Positions 1 to 11,127 of a DNA stretch of 30,173 nucleotides are shown here, piece by piece. Every line of letters begins with the position of its first letter. Positions within the stretch are counted from its first letter, which is position 1. Under the pieces are notes generated by a model. It saw only the letters and a list, made by a program, of their open reading frames with translations. It was not told the DNA's origin and made no database searches. The position numbers were made by a program, and so were the translations under genes. The DNA comes from Mesostigma viride (lineage: Eukaryota > Streptophyta > Mesostigmatophyceae > Mesostigmatales > Mesostigmataceae). The stretch lies in NCBI GenBank assembly GCA_009746045.1, contig RPFO01001800.1, positions 138,501-168,673 on the forward strand. Reading direction: 5' to 3'.

Positions 1-350
1 GAGTTGATGGGATGGGGGGAGGCTGCTCACAGGCATGGGAAGGAGGCCGTGGATACCCAGGCTACGCTGTTCCATGTCATGCGCAGGTTTCCTGGGCAGG
101 GGATTCTGGCGACGGGGAGATACCAACCCGCCGTCAAAGTGGGCCCATGGTCACTCCACAAGCCTGTCGTAGGCCCGCGTGTTCCTGGTGGACGCCACCA
201 AGGTGATGCGGTCACTGCTGGCAGCCCACTAGCATGCCGCTTGCGCGCCATTAGCGCACCTCCCGGACCTGCCGGGCCGCCATCCCATGGGCCGCTGATC
301 TCCTGCTTATGCCCATGCCCATCCGCTGCATGGCCCCGTTGCCTTTGCAG
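1..350 (+). other. Upstream intronic sequence of the ciliary gene
   Basis: The region ends in a pyrimidine-rich stretch and CAG acceptor at 348-350 that opens the first exon. I see no convincing exon, RNA gene or repeat in it. It is most simply the end of an upstream intron. Confidence 0.4.
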
Positions 351-3300
351 GCCTCGTTCGAAAGCTGGAGCAAGCAGCTGACTGTGTGCGCGCCGGTGGA
401 GGCCGCCGCGTCAGGCACGGAGCCAGTCGCGACCCCAGGGTTTGCGGCCGCACGGTGGCCAGCAGAGGAGCCCATCTCGCAGGAGGAGGCGGACATCGCG
501 GACCAGATCCTGCGAGCACGCACATTTGCGCTGCAATCAGCAGAGCAAGCAGCGGCGGTGGCGGCGGCGGCGGCGGCGCGAGCCCAGCAGCAGGCACCGC
601 GCGGCAAGCAGCCGGCATCCGCAGACTCCAAGGGTGCCGCGCCTGCGGGCCCAAAAACTTCCGACCAGAAGGCCGTGCGGGCAGGCGTGGCCGGTGGTGG
701 TCGCGAGCGCTGCATCCACGGCCCGCATGACCCGATCGAGATCGCCGCGCGCGCCAGCGACGTGAGTGGTTGCCTGCGTGGACATGGCCCCGTTGCAGGC
801 AGGGTCAGCCCATGTTGCTGCCGTTGATGAGGCGGTGGGCTGTGACCCTGCAAAACTAGCGTGAGGGATGAGGTAGACTAGCGTGAGGGATAAGGTAGAC
901 TAGCGTGAGGGATAAGGTAGACTAGCGTGAGGGATGAGGTAGACTAGCGTGAGGGATGAGGTAGACTAGCGTGAGGGATGAGGTAGACTAGCGTGAGGGA
1001 TGAGGTAGACTAGCGTGAGGGATAAGGTAGACTAGCGTGAGGGATAAGGTAGACTAGCGTGAGGAATAAGGTAGACTAGCGTGAGGGATGAGGTAGACTA
1101 GCGTGAGGGATGAGGTAGACTAGCGTGAGGGATGAGGTAGACTAGCGTGAGGGATAAGGTAGACTAGCGTGAGGGATAAGGTAGACTAGCGTGAGGGATA
1201 AGGTAGACTAGCGTGAGGGATAAGGTAGACTAGCGTGAGGGATAAGGTAGACTAGCGTGAGGGATAAGGTAGACTAGCGTGAGGGATAAGGTAGACTAGC
1301 GTGAGGGATAAGGTAGACTAGCGTGAGGGATGAGGTAGACTAGCGTGAGGGATAAGGTAGACTAGCGTGAGGGATAAGGTAGACTAGCGTGAGGGATAAG
1401 GTAGACTAGCGTGAGGGATAAGGTAGACTAGCGTGAGGGATAAGGTAGACTAGCGTGAGGGATAAGGTAGACTAGCGTGAGGGATGAGGTAGACTAGCGT
1501 GAGGGATAAGGTAGACTAGCGTGAGGGATAAGGTAGACTAGCGTGAGGGATGAGGTAGACTAGCGTGAGGGATGAGGTAGACTAGCGTGAGGGATAAGGT
1601 AGACTAGCGTGAGGGATAAGGTAGACTAGCGTGAGGGATAAGGTAGACTAGCGTGAGGGATGAGGTAGACTAGCGTGAGGGATAAGGTAGACTAGCGTGA
1701 GGGATAAGGTAGACTAGCGTGAGGGATAAGGTAGACTAGCGTGAGGGATAAGGTAGACTAGCGTGAGGGATAAGGTAGACTAGAGTGAGGGATAAGGTAG
1801 ACTAGCGTGAGGGATAAGGTAGACTAGCGTGAGGGATAAGGTAGACTAGCGTGAGGGATAAGGTAGACTAGCGTGAGGGATGAGGTAGACTAGCGTGAGG
1901 GATAAGGTAGACTCGCGTGAGGGATGAGGTAGACTAGCGTGAGGGATAAGGTAGACTAGCGTGAGGGATAAGGTAGACTAGCGTGAGGGATAAGGTAGAC
2001 TAGCGTGAGGGATGAGGTAGACTAGCGTGAGGGATGAGGTAGACTAGCGTGAGGGATGAGGTAGACTAGCGTGAGGGATAAGGTAGACTAGCGTGAGGGA
2101 TAAGGTAGACTAGCGTGAGGGATAAGGTAGACTAGCGTGAGGGATAAGGTAGACTAGCGTGAGGGATTAGGTTGACTAGCGTGAGGGATGAGGGTGTATC
2201 CCGCGCACTGGTATGTGCCAGCAGCACAGCTCTGTCCTTCGTGTGTACCTTCGTCAGCTAGGCAGTAACAGAGGCCAGGGTGGCTGGTGGCCAGGCAGGT
2301 GCATGGGTGGGTGACCGCGTGTGTGACTGGGAGCACGGGTGGGTGGGTGGGTGGGTGGGTGGGTGGGTGGGTGGATGGGTGGATGGGTGGATGGGTGGAT
2401 GGGTGGATGGGTGGGTGGGTGGGTGGGTGGGTGGGTGGGTGGGTGGGTGGGTGGGTGGGTGGGTGGGTGGGTGGGTGGGTGGGTGGGTGGGTGGGTGGGT
2501 GGGTGGGTGGGTGGGTGGGTGGGTGGGTGGGTGGGTGGGTGGGTGGGTGGATGGAATCCATGGTTTGCAGCAACGTGAGTGTTACGTTTCTATTGTTTTC
2601 CATTGCTTGCTTCCATACCCCTGCTAGCCTGGTCCCTTGACAAACCCTGCGATGGTACGACTTGTTGAAGTTGAAGAAATGTGCAGCACATGAGGGTGCC
2701 CTGCGGGCATCCCTGCCAGCCTGCCTTCAACGCCGCCTCCCCTGGCGCTGTCTAAACCCATCCCCCTCATCGATGTGCCCTGCTATCCCAAACACGTCAT
2801 GCCATCAGGCCCCTGCGCGGCCCACCCCTGGCGGCCCACCCCTGCGCTACTTTGCCAGCGAGGAGGGCATGCGCGCGGTGCAGGCCAACCCGGCGCTGGC
2901 CGCGCCCGCTCGCGCGCCCAAGAGGGAGGCCGCACCGGCGCACGTCACAGCGGCAGAGACCAACCCCTTGCCAACGCGCCCGGTGGATGGCGGCGCGGGG
3001 GAGATGCCTGCGTCCACGTCGGCACGGCCGCGCTCCCAGCAGGAGGAGCGCGGTCAGAACGGCGCGCAGGGCGGCGCCATGCCAGACGCAGCCGCGAGGG
3101 ATGACGCGGGCGGTCTGCCCCCTGCACCATCAGCTGTGCGCGTGCCTGGCAAGCTGGGCCCTAGTGGTGGCAGCGCGTTCAGCCCTACTTCGGCGCTGTC
3201 CCCACTGGCAGGGTAGGTGCTGTCGAACCATGATGCCATCGGGGGTCCTGCCTGCTTGCCTTCGCGTGCCGTAGGATCAGGCATCATCAGCCGCTGGCTT

Positions 3301-4746
3301 GGGGAGAAGACCCCAGTAGCCCGGTTCGGGGCGCGGTGATAGAGACGTGTGGTCCATTGTCACTTCCTTGCTCCCTTCCCTCCCACGCACGCCTCCATAC
3401 CCTGCCTCACGTGGCCTCGCCCACCATGGGGTCCTTGTCCCCTTGAGAGGAATGCAAAGCGGCTCCCATGGGATCACGGATGAGCTGCGGCTCCCATGGA
3501 CCATCCCTCTGCTCACGCGCTGCCCACCGTGGTCTTGGCATGCTGGTGTTCTCATTTGCTGGGATGCGCCCTGTCTGTGCAACGCGCCCTGTCTGTGCTC
3601 ATGCGCACACGTGGGCACATGTGCGCGGGTCAGGTTCCTGCCACGGCTTGTCGTTGTCAGCTCTTCTTCTAACCAACTTTGTACTTGGTCGCTTGACGCG
3701 GCCTTGAAACACCTCCCCCCACCCCCCAGCCTGGACGCGGCCACGCTGCGCAGCCACAAGTTTGACGTGTACGGCAACCCGCGCAGCCCCGGGTCAGCGC
3801 TGGCCCCCGCCACGCCCGAGGCCCCCTTCAGCCCCAACGAGCGCTTCTTGGCCGTGGAGGACGGCACCGCACGCCGGGTAAACACCTCCTCCACCGCGCT
3901 ACTGCGGTCGCGACAGCTGGTGCAGGGTGTGGCGGGCAGTGGCACCAGTTCGCGCGGTGCCGGCGCAGTCAAGGGCCCCGAGGGCACCGGCGCCGTCGCG
4001 CAGCAGTTCTCACTCGCACCGTCCCACGTGGCGTTTGGCAGCATCCCTGTGGGGGGGGTGCACTCGCGCCCGCTCTCACTGCTCAACCTCTCGCACGACG
4101 TCGGCCGCTTCAAGGTCAAGCAGCCGGAGCTGCCCTTCAAGGTGGTCTACACCCCTGCGAAGGTGAGTATGGTTGGCAGGGTGGTTTGCTACATGAAAGG
4201 GTTTCATAGAGGTTGTACGCTGTGAGTATGTGGAGCTTTAGAAATGTGCGACACACCGGGGGGCATGTCGGGGCATAGACGTGTCCATGCGGGGCGTGTG
4301 GTTTCCCATCGGAGCATACCAGCTGCGTACCAGCTGGATGCATGAGGGAGAGGGCACAGGCGGCCAGTGGTAAGTGTATCCATGCGGCTCCAGGCATGGC
4401 TCTGTTGAGGGGCGCTGCATGTCCATAGGAGCTTACGTGCTTCAAACCTTCCCCCATGTATCTGCACCAACTGTCCTGTGAGCAAGCCCCACAGCAACTG
4501 CATCAGCTCATCCCCTTTGGCTATTAGATTGTCGACTGCGCGGCTGCAGGTGTTCCCTGCACATTGACCAAGGTGGTGGTCCATGTGTTGTGGATCTGCT
4601 TCAGCCTCGGCATTTGTTCAGTTATATTTTGCAAGGTCCATGGTGCGTATCAGCACAGTACTGGCACTTTGTTACAATAGTTGACTAGGCCGGTTGTCAT
4701 AGTTGGGATGAGGTGCATGTCTGTACAAGCCGTGAGACGCACACCA

Positions 4747-4819
<73 letters not shown>

Positions 4820-5199
4820 GGCAAGGTGTTTCATGCTACGTCTACGATCAAATGGAACACTCTGCTGGCCGCTCCCTGCTGCCATGCTGACTAATTTTGC
4901 TCTTCTCATTACCCATCTTTATTTGTTTCATGGGACTGCAGGTTGCGCCGGGGATGACTGTGAAACTCAGCGTTGATGTGGCTGCCACTCAAGTGGGCGA
5001 CTATGATAGTGTGGTTGTTATTGAGACAGAATTCAATCAGTTCACCGTGCCCCTCTCTGTCACAGTGCTGGATGAAAAGGCATACGAGTGGATGTTGCAA
5101 AGCCAGCTTGGCAAATCCAGTGTGTCGGCTGCTGGTAGCGGCAAGAAGGCCGCACAGATGCTTAGCACTGTGGGTGGTACTCTTGAGCACTCTGGATAA
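351..5199 (+). CDS. Ciliary central-pair protein, SPAG17/PF6-like C-terminus (host gene, partial, four exons)
   Basis: I join exons 351-761, 2809-3212, 3730-4162 and 4942-5199. The donors are GTGAGT, GTAGGT and GTGAGT, each acceptor is an AG after pyrimidines, and the phases (0, 2, 0) fit throughout, giving 501 residues and a TAA stop. The 5' part of the gene lies outside the window. The last two exons encode an immunoglobulin-like ASH/MSP-type domain. The stretch with FKVKQP, then VVYTP, then APGM resembles the C-terminal region of SPAG17 (PF6 in Chlamydomonas), a scaffold of the axonemal central pair. Exon 1 has an alanine run and a Gln-rich helix, and exon 2 has a YFASEEG motif followed by a low-complexity linker. 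The family call is from memory of the motif. Another ASH-domain ciliary protein (a CFAP/hydin relative) is the main alternative. The exon structure is firmer than the name. Confidence 0.6.
856..2195. repeat. 22-bp minisatellite, about 60 copies, in intron 1
   Basis: Tandem units contain ACTAGCGTGAGGGAT followed by AAGGTAG or GAGGTAG. The first GCGTGAGGG starts at 859 and the last at 2179, exactly 60 x 22 bp apart, so no net length change has accumulated. Most variation is a single A/G position per unit. A few units have another change, such as AGAGTG near 1783, TCGCG near 1914 and the last complete unit. The array fills most of the 2,047-bp intron. Confidence 0.97.
2337..2553. repeat. GGGT tetranucleotide microsatellite in intron 1
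   Basis: About 54 GGGT/GTGG units run in tandem, with several GGAT variants around 2371-2410. The open reading frames across it (poly Gly-Trp-Val or poly His-Pro-Thr) are translations of the repeat and are not genes. The G-rich strand could form G-quadruplexes; that is inference. Confidence 0.95.
4748..4818. repeat. CA dinucleotide microsatellite in intron 3
   Basis: An uninterrupted (CA)n tract of about 35 units lies within the intron between 4163 and 4941. Confidence 0.97.
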
Positions 5200-5334
5200 C
5201 TTATGACAGAATAATGTACCGGGTATGATTTTTTTAAGTGAGACAACTAATATGATGGTATGATGGTCATTAATTGAATGAATGGATTAATCAAGAACAT
5301 ACATCCGTGGAAAGGATATGCCAGTAACACATTT

Positions 5335-6003
5335 GCCGCCGCACATTTGAAAGTACTGTCCTCCGGATTTTCGCCGTGTGCAGTTCTTGGACATTTGGAA
5401 TCATGGCATGGCTAACATAATGACTGACTAGCTAGACCGTTTCTGTGGTTTTCCATTTGCGGGTATTTCCTCGTAAATGGTGGGAGAGCGATCGCAGCAA
5501 TGGTGCTCACCACTAGACACTCCCGGCCAGTTAGGCTCGAAACTCACGCCCTGATCAAGCAAGATCAAGGAGACAACCAGCGCAGGCCAGAAATCGGGAG
5601 AATCCGGACCATGGTAGCGCGAGCCTGCCGTTATCTTGTCCGCGTGTTCGAGTCGTTCAGGATGATGAAGATGAATGGTGATGGAAATGTGTATCCGTGT
5701 GCAATGAAATTACGGCTGGCTTACGTGTAGAGCGACTAGATGACCTAGACGGTGGGGCCGAAAACAGCATGCTTGATCAGGGCGTGTGTTTCGAGCCTAA
5801 CTGGCCGGGAGTGTCTAGTGGTGAGCACCATTGCTGCGATCGCTCTCCCACCATTTACGAGGAAATACCCGCAAATGGAAAACCACTGAAAAGGTCTAGC
5901 TAGTCAGTCATCACGTTAGCCATGCCATGGTTCCAAACGCCCAAGAACTGCACACGGTGCAAAGGCAAAAAGCCGGACGACAGCACTTTCAAATGTGCGG
6001 CGG
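5335..6003. repeat. Imperfect inverted repeat at the host/virus-like junction
   Basis: The left arm is about 5335-5570 and the right arm about 5771-6003, around a 200-bp loop. The stretch from the TTTCCATTTGCGGG core to CCCGGCCAGTTAGGCTCG is nearly identical. The outer part is more diverged, and the left arm has lost about 13 bases. The right arm contains the start of the 5922 ORF, so the left arm looks like a decayed inverted copy of virus-like sequence. No gene is seen in 5200-5334 or in the loop. Confidence 0.85.
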
Positions 6004-6305
6004 GAACCAAAAGCCCGCGTATGCCAGAAAACATCGTGTTGCTGCAGCGACGCGACGATGTGGACAACGAATCCAGTGCCAAGCTCGGAATGGCCGCAAA
6101 GGAGATCTGGCATCACAGGGTTCAGATGTGCGGAGATACTATGCGACTACAAAAACCCAAGGTGACCCCAAGGGTGGGCACCTGGGACACATGGATCCAC
6201 GGGAAAATCATCACAAGTGGCCAGGGTGTGACAGTAGCCAGCCTAACATCACAATCCCGTGGGGGTGCATGGACACGTGTACAATACATCCATTATTATT
6301 CATAA
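5922..6305 (+). pseudogene. Truncated CxxC zinc-module ORF ending inside the palindrome arm
   Basis: The ATG opens a frame of 127 codons. Residues 9-12 are CTRC, followed by a Pro/Asp stretch and a Phe, the same opening as the CxxC module at the start of the protein on the minus strand at 23157-24039. The expected second CxxC about 20 residues later is missing. Downstream the frame runs across the palindrome boundary at 6146 into what is elsewhere the 3' flank of gene A. I infer a broken or recombined relative of the zinc-module genes, cut by the palindrome junction. It may not be expressed. A non-coding reading is possible. Confidence 0.35.
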
Positions 6306-6424
6306 TAAAATCCAATTACACATTGTGATGCCATGAAATGACTCAATAATGCAAACAGTGTCCATTGCTTTATTCATTTATTCAAAAACAGCTGTCCTTC
6401 ATGAACTGTCAAGCCACCAAATGT

Positions 6425-7425
6425 CTACGTCTTCTTCTGGGCGGCCTGGGCGGCCATGCTCTCTGCGATTTGAGCGGGTGTGAACCCCATAGTCGCCATG
6501 TGGTTCAACATCCTCTGCAGGGTGTCTAGTCCAGCAGCAACTTGAGCGTTACTAGGGACAGGCTTGCTCCCTGAACCCTGCCCAGCTGCTGGCTTCTCCT
6601 GCCCAGCTGCTGGCTCCTCCACAGGAGTGACAGGTGCAGGCTTCTCCTCCTCGCTGGCGGGTGCAGTCTTCTTTCCAGCACTGGGTGCAGGCTTCTCCTC
6701 AGCACCGGCTGCAGTCTTCTGGGAAGGGACGGGGGTCTTCTTGATAGCGAATGACCTGTCCGCCGGGCTCGGCGTGATCTTTGTTAGCTTTACGCGTCGT
6801 CCCACCGGGGGGGACTTCATTGCCCTCTTTGAGGAGGGAGTGGATCCCTCCTCCTTCTTCACCACAACCTCCCATTGCATGGGAGGGGCTTCCTCGCCCA
6901 CATCGACCACCTCCTGTCCCTGGAGACACTCCTCATGCCGGACGTGCTCACGCCATGAATCACGCGCCATCTTGGCCGTCACCTTGTTGCCATTGCCGTT
7001 TCCAGGGCTCCCTCTGAAATTCTTGAGGAAATCGCGCATGCGCGCGTCATACTGAATATCGATTTTAGACATAGGGAGCCATGCCTGTGTCGCATCTGAA
7101 AACATGGTCTTGACGTGAAGCGAGCCTGCTTCGAACTTGACTCCAGTAAACCTGTCGATTTTGCCATCGTCGAACTGCGTCTGAACACGCTCCTCCTCCT
7201 CGTCATCCTCATCTGACGAGGAGGAGGAGGAGACGATGTCGGCATGTGTTGCCGCCCCCCCTGGATGGCCTTGGCCCTAGTGTTTCTCTTCGAAATGTCG
7301 TCTACTGTCTCCTGGAGTATATCTCCTACAGCGTGAAATAGAGCGGCGATCGGCAGCCGCTTCGCCTGCCTCACGTTATCCTTCATAATATCGCTATCCT
7401 TCATCGCACCTGGGCTATCGTTCAT
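6425..7425 (-). pseudogene. Gene A, left copy: acidic/low-complexity protein with a one-base frameshift
   Basis: The ATG at 7425 begins a frame that matches the right-arm copy at 15729. A run of seven C at 7255-7261 (eight in the right copy) breaks the frame after about residue 57, and it reopens at about 7245 and runs to the stop at 6425. Without the one-base loss the product would be 333 residues. It has a Ser run then an Asp/Glu block (about 66-80), a conserved-looking middle containing PMSKIDIQYDARMRDFLKNF (about 118-137), and a C-terminal third with repeated EKPAP/AAGQ motifs and many Lys. I recognise no family. The charge pattern suggests a nucleic-acid or chromatin-associated protein, which is inference. 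No GCCATAGCC leader motif is present. A homopolymer sequencing error would restore the gene. Confidence 0.7.
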
Positions 7426-7971
7426 CGTGTCACTTCTCTTCTCGTTGCTTGATCAATTAATTTATTGCACGCATGCACGCCGCCTTTGATTCATTTTGTA
7501 TATGTTTACCACCCCCAAAATTCGACAATTTGCCAAGTGGGCCGCCAGCCACCCCCTTACAATTCGTTCCAAGTTCAGAATGTACATTATATACGATTCT
7601 GATGCGTGATACTGCATTCGTACGGTGCAAGTACCATATTCTGGCGTCGTACGGTGCAGTATAGGCGCGGGTCTGAATTCGGCGGTCCCGGACTTGAGAA
7701 AATTGCCTAAGTCCCAAACACTAAGGCGTATGGGCCTGCTACCTAAGTGCACAGGCCAAAGTACTTGTCCAAATTGTAATTAAATTATATATCCATGCAA
7801 GGCTTGATAAGCACATTGTTCGTGAATGTTTGCATGCAAAAAACTTTTATTATTTCAATAAAATCATGAGTAAATATATGATAATGCACAAGGTCCCACG
7901 GGACTTGCCCTATACTGACTACCATGCGTGCTAGTGTACATCACAAATGACAAAGTCCTAGGGACTTGTCT
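7426..7971. other. A-B intergenic region, left arm
   Basis: AT-rich spacer between gene B (stop at 7972) and gene A (start at 7425), both on the minus strand. It mirrors 15183-15728. Near the end of gene B it contains hairpin-forming AAGTCC/GGACTT sequences. I see no coding signal; short frames here are chance. Confidence 0.6.
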
Positions 7972-9086
7972 CTAGTCCCCCTTCATGGAGCAGGGCCTCA
8001 TGGAGGGGTTGGAGCCAGACGGGCCAGCTCGAAAACGCTGGGAGGGGTTGGCACCACGGAAGACCTTCTCCTTCTTCACGACTGGCTCCTCAGAGGTGGG
8101 GGGGAGTCAGCAGGGCGCTTTCCCTTGAGGAAGTCGCTCTTGGGGACCTCCACAACGTCGTCATCGTCATCCTCCACCTCGATGACCTTGGGGGCCATCT
8201 TGGAAGGCGTGGTCTTCACCCTCCTGCAGGTGGGCTCCTCCTCCTCCTCCTCCTCCTCCTCCTCCTTGACCACAGCCTCCTGGGGCTGCTGCTCCTCCTC
8301 CTCCTCGGGATCCCGCTCGAACTGGTACCACGGGTCCTCCGCGTCGTCCAACGGCTCCTCGTCGTCCTCGTCCTTCTCAGACTCGAGGGCCCCCACCTCA
8401 GCGTCAGACTCGTCCTGGATTTCCTGGAGGCGCCTGCGTGCCTCCTCCTGGATCGCCTTCCTCCTCTCGTCCCTGTCCGCCTTCCTCACTTGCCACTTGA
8501 GTGGCATGTTGTAGCGAGGGTCGGACTCGCAGGGGTCCACGGGCCTGGGGATGTTCGGAGCAGTGAAGACGTTCTCCTCCTTGGAGAAGAAGCAATTGAC
8601 GCAGAGCTCGCGCTTCCAGTTGGCGTTGGGGAAGAAAGCCCACGGAGCGGTCTCATCCCCGCACTCTGGGCACTCGGGGGGGAAAATCGGCTTGTGGTCG
8701 ATCTCGTTGTTCTGCAAAGTGGGGCGGGCAGCACAAAAAATGACAAGGGGCAGTGCGTCTTGTTAGAATCCACAGGAGGAGTGCAAAAATGCAGCCAAAG
8801 TCAGCAAAAAACGCAAGGAAAAGAAGTTTACCTCGAGCATGTGCTCGCAGAGGATGCATTCCGTGTGGTAGCCACCGATATCCTCGGGGACCTTGCGAAA
8901 CTTGTCAATGGGGAGCAAGGTATTGCAACAAATGCAAATGGACAGCACTTCTGCGACTGGCTTGTTTTCCTTGTTCCTTTTTGCGAGAGCTGCGTCAAAA
9001 GCGTCGTGGAGCTTGTCTGTCATATCGTGGACTTTGACTCCATTGCCTGGGTAAGCGCGGACTGGGAAACGCTTAGTGCGGGCCAT
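7972..9086 (-). pseudogene. Gene B, left copy: two-exon zinc-ribbon protein with a C-terminal frameshift
   Basis: Exon 1 is 9086-8832, the intron is 8831-8712 (GTAAAC...TTGCAG) and exon 2 begins at 8711. It is identical to the right-arm copy as far as I can read, until a run of seven G at 8098-8104 where the right arm has eight. The frame then shifts, and the last 35 or so residues are replaced by a short tail ending at 8076. The zinc modules and the acidic region remain intact, so a truncated protein could still be made. See the right copy for domains. A homopolymer sequencing error is a real alternative. Confidence 0.75.
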
Positions 9087-9903
9087 TGTGTTTTGGTGCT
9101 AAGGGGTTGGTTTTGCTGAGAGCTTTTTGGCTATGGCGGTTTGGCTTGCAGAATGCCCTTGGATGCAAAGGGGGAAGTGTTTTATACCTTCCCCGTGGAT
9201 GACGCATGGGACTTGTGAAAAATCCTGTGGTCGCCGCTGTGACAGGCTGGTAACGGCAAAACGGCCGTGGAAATCCACGCGGTGAAGGCCGCGGGCCGCG
9301 TGAATCCGCGGGAAATCTGATACGAAACCGCCTTTCCCGCGTCACGCCACGCTGGACTGGCATGTAACCGCCGTTTCCCGCGGCACTCCACGCTGGACAA
9401 GTTCAGAAAACCGCCGTTTCCCGCGTCACGCCACGCTGGACTGGCATGTAATCTCCGTTTCCCGCGGCACTCCACGCTGGACAAGTTCAGAAAACCGCCG
9501 TTTCCCGCGTCACGCCACGCTGGCCTGGCATGTAACCGCCGTTTCCCGCGGCACGCCACGCTGGACCGGCACGTAACGGCCGTTTCCCGCGGCACGCCAC
9601 GCTAAAATCGTGAAGTAACCGCCACGCCAACTTGTCAGTCCCGAGCCGCGGCACGAGAAAACGGAGATCCCGAGATCTTCCAGCGGATTTTTTTGGCGTG
9701 ATTCCATGTACGGCGTGCTGTCTCACGGGAAATCTCCTGCAAAACGCCTGTTCAGGCCAATCGCACGGTCACAAATCGCCCAAAAACTTTGAGGCGGAGA
9801 AGGGTCTTCGAAGTGTATATGTGCCCAACCACCACGCCTCCACGAGCACTCACCACTACACACCGCCATAGCCAAGAAAGCTCACTACATCTCTCAGAAC
9901 ACG
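9087..9903. promoter_or_regulatory. Divergent B/C promoter with E2F-site repeats (left arm)
   Basis: This 817-bp region separates the starts of gene B (minus) and gene C (plus). It mirrors 13250-14066 and holds seven 41-43-bp repeats, each with TTTCCCGC (9333-9590), plus one octamer in the opposite orientation at 9308-9315. The gene C side has a TATAT at 9816 and GCCATAGCC at 9865-9873. The gene B side has TATAAAA at 9180-9186 (minus) and GCCATAGCC at 9129-9137 (minus). In both directions the TATA start lies 49 bp from the leader motif. Confidence 0.75.
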
Positions 9904-11127
9904 ATGCCTAGGGCTGGATCCGCTTCTAACTCTCATGGTAGCCAGGGCGTGAGGGGGGGAATGAGGCCTGTGCCTCGCCCATTTCCAAGGGAAGGAACTC
10001 GCGACAGGCCATACGACGCTGAGCAGGAGCAAGAGCCGGGTAATGTTCCTTTTCCTGTCTTTTTCCGTCTTTTCCCGTGGAGAGCTGTCGTTTGCAAGTG
10101 GTTTTGCCCCCAAAAGCTCACCCCTTGTGTGGTTTTCCGTGGCTTATAAATTTGTTTTTTTTTCAATGCTTGCGTTTTTTTTTTTTGCTTTTTTGTTTTG
10201 CTTGCAGAAGAAAGCCGTGACGCCAAACGGCTGAAGGAGATGCCTATGAGGCAGAAGGTCTCCACTCCCGCCGGCCTCCGCGAACGCTCTTGGCAGGAGA
10301 AATACGAAGGGCTGTCCTGCAACGTCAAAAACGCTGTCGTCATCAAGTTGCCGCAGTGCCCCTTCTGCCTGGCCCCCAGCAAGACGGGGAAGTACGCGAG
10401 GCTGGTCGCCCTCATCGACCATCCCCACATCCACGAGTGCAACTGCGTGATGTGCCCCGAGTGCGTGGAGAAGATGAAGGCGTTCCATCTCACCAAGCCG
10501 AACGGCAAGACCACGAACATGAAGTGCCCCATGTGCAGCTGCGAAGTCCTGACGCACTACCACAAGTTCTACCAGATGGACCACGCCCTCAACGAGCTGG
10601 TGGCCTCCCTCCCCTACGGCTTCTGCGACTACGGCTGCGGGATGTTCCTTCACAGGGAGGACGTCGACGAGCACTTCGCCACCTGCGAGAAGAACCGCTT
10701 CGAGTGCGGTTTCTCCGTCGACATCAAGAGGCAGGACGGCTCCAAGTCCAAGACGGGCTGTTCTTACACTGGCAGGAAGGCGGACGTGGAGGCTCACATG
10801 AAGAGGTGCGCCTACTACCACGAGGCCTGCGCTGTGCTGGAGCTGAAGGAGAAGGCCAAGCAGGCAGATGCTGTCAAGGAGCGCCTGATGAAGGAAGGCC
10901 ACGGCGCCAGGGATGACTTGAGGATGCTCCTCGGCTTCACGGCTGAGGAGATGGACGATGTAATGGAGCGGCTGGTGGTGAAGGAGCTGGACCGCGTGGG
11001 GCGGCTCCCGTGTGCCAGCTCGCTACCTGATGGAGGCCAGGCGTTCCCAACAGATAGCGAGATACAGAACGCCTCGTTCCCAGTCCTTGATGCGTCACAG
11101 GGCGCCCAGTCTGCAAGGATAGTGTAG
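9904..11127 (+). CDS. Gene C, left copy: RING/TRAF-type zinc-finger protein, two exons
   Basis: Exon 1 is 9904-10039 and exon 2 is 10208-11127, split by a 168-bp intron with a GTAATG donor and a long T-rich tract before TTGCAG. Phase 1 is kept, giving 351 residues. Residues 96-99 (CPFC), 121-131 (H-E-C-N-C-V-M-CPEC) and 152-155 (CPMC) have the spacing of a RING-type zinc finger. Residues 185-205 (C-x3-C...H...C) and 230-246 (C...H-x3-C) look like TRAF-type fingers. RING plus TRAF fingers usually mean an E3 ubiquitin ligase or an adaptor. That activity is inferred from family, with no substrate visible. The N-terminus is a basic, disordered leader. The ATG at 9904 lies 30 nt after the GCCATAGCC leader motif. 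The right-arm copy appears identical. Confidence 0.85.

Noticed and set aside
859-2195. CRISPR-like array
   Set aside because: The 22-bp units are contiguous with no spacers, so it is a minisatellite.
2154-2640. Poly Pro-Thr-His and Gly-Trp-Val frames
   Set aside because: They are direct translations of the GGGT microsatellite inside an intron.
10144-10902. 252-codon frame antisense to gene C (and mirror 12251-13009)
   Set aside because: It runs against a clear RING/TRAF protein, crosses the C intron into poly-T, and is an artefact of high GC third positions.
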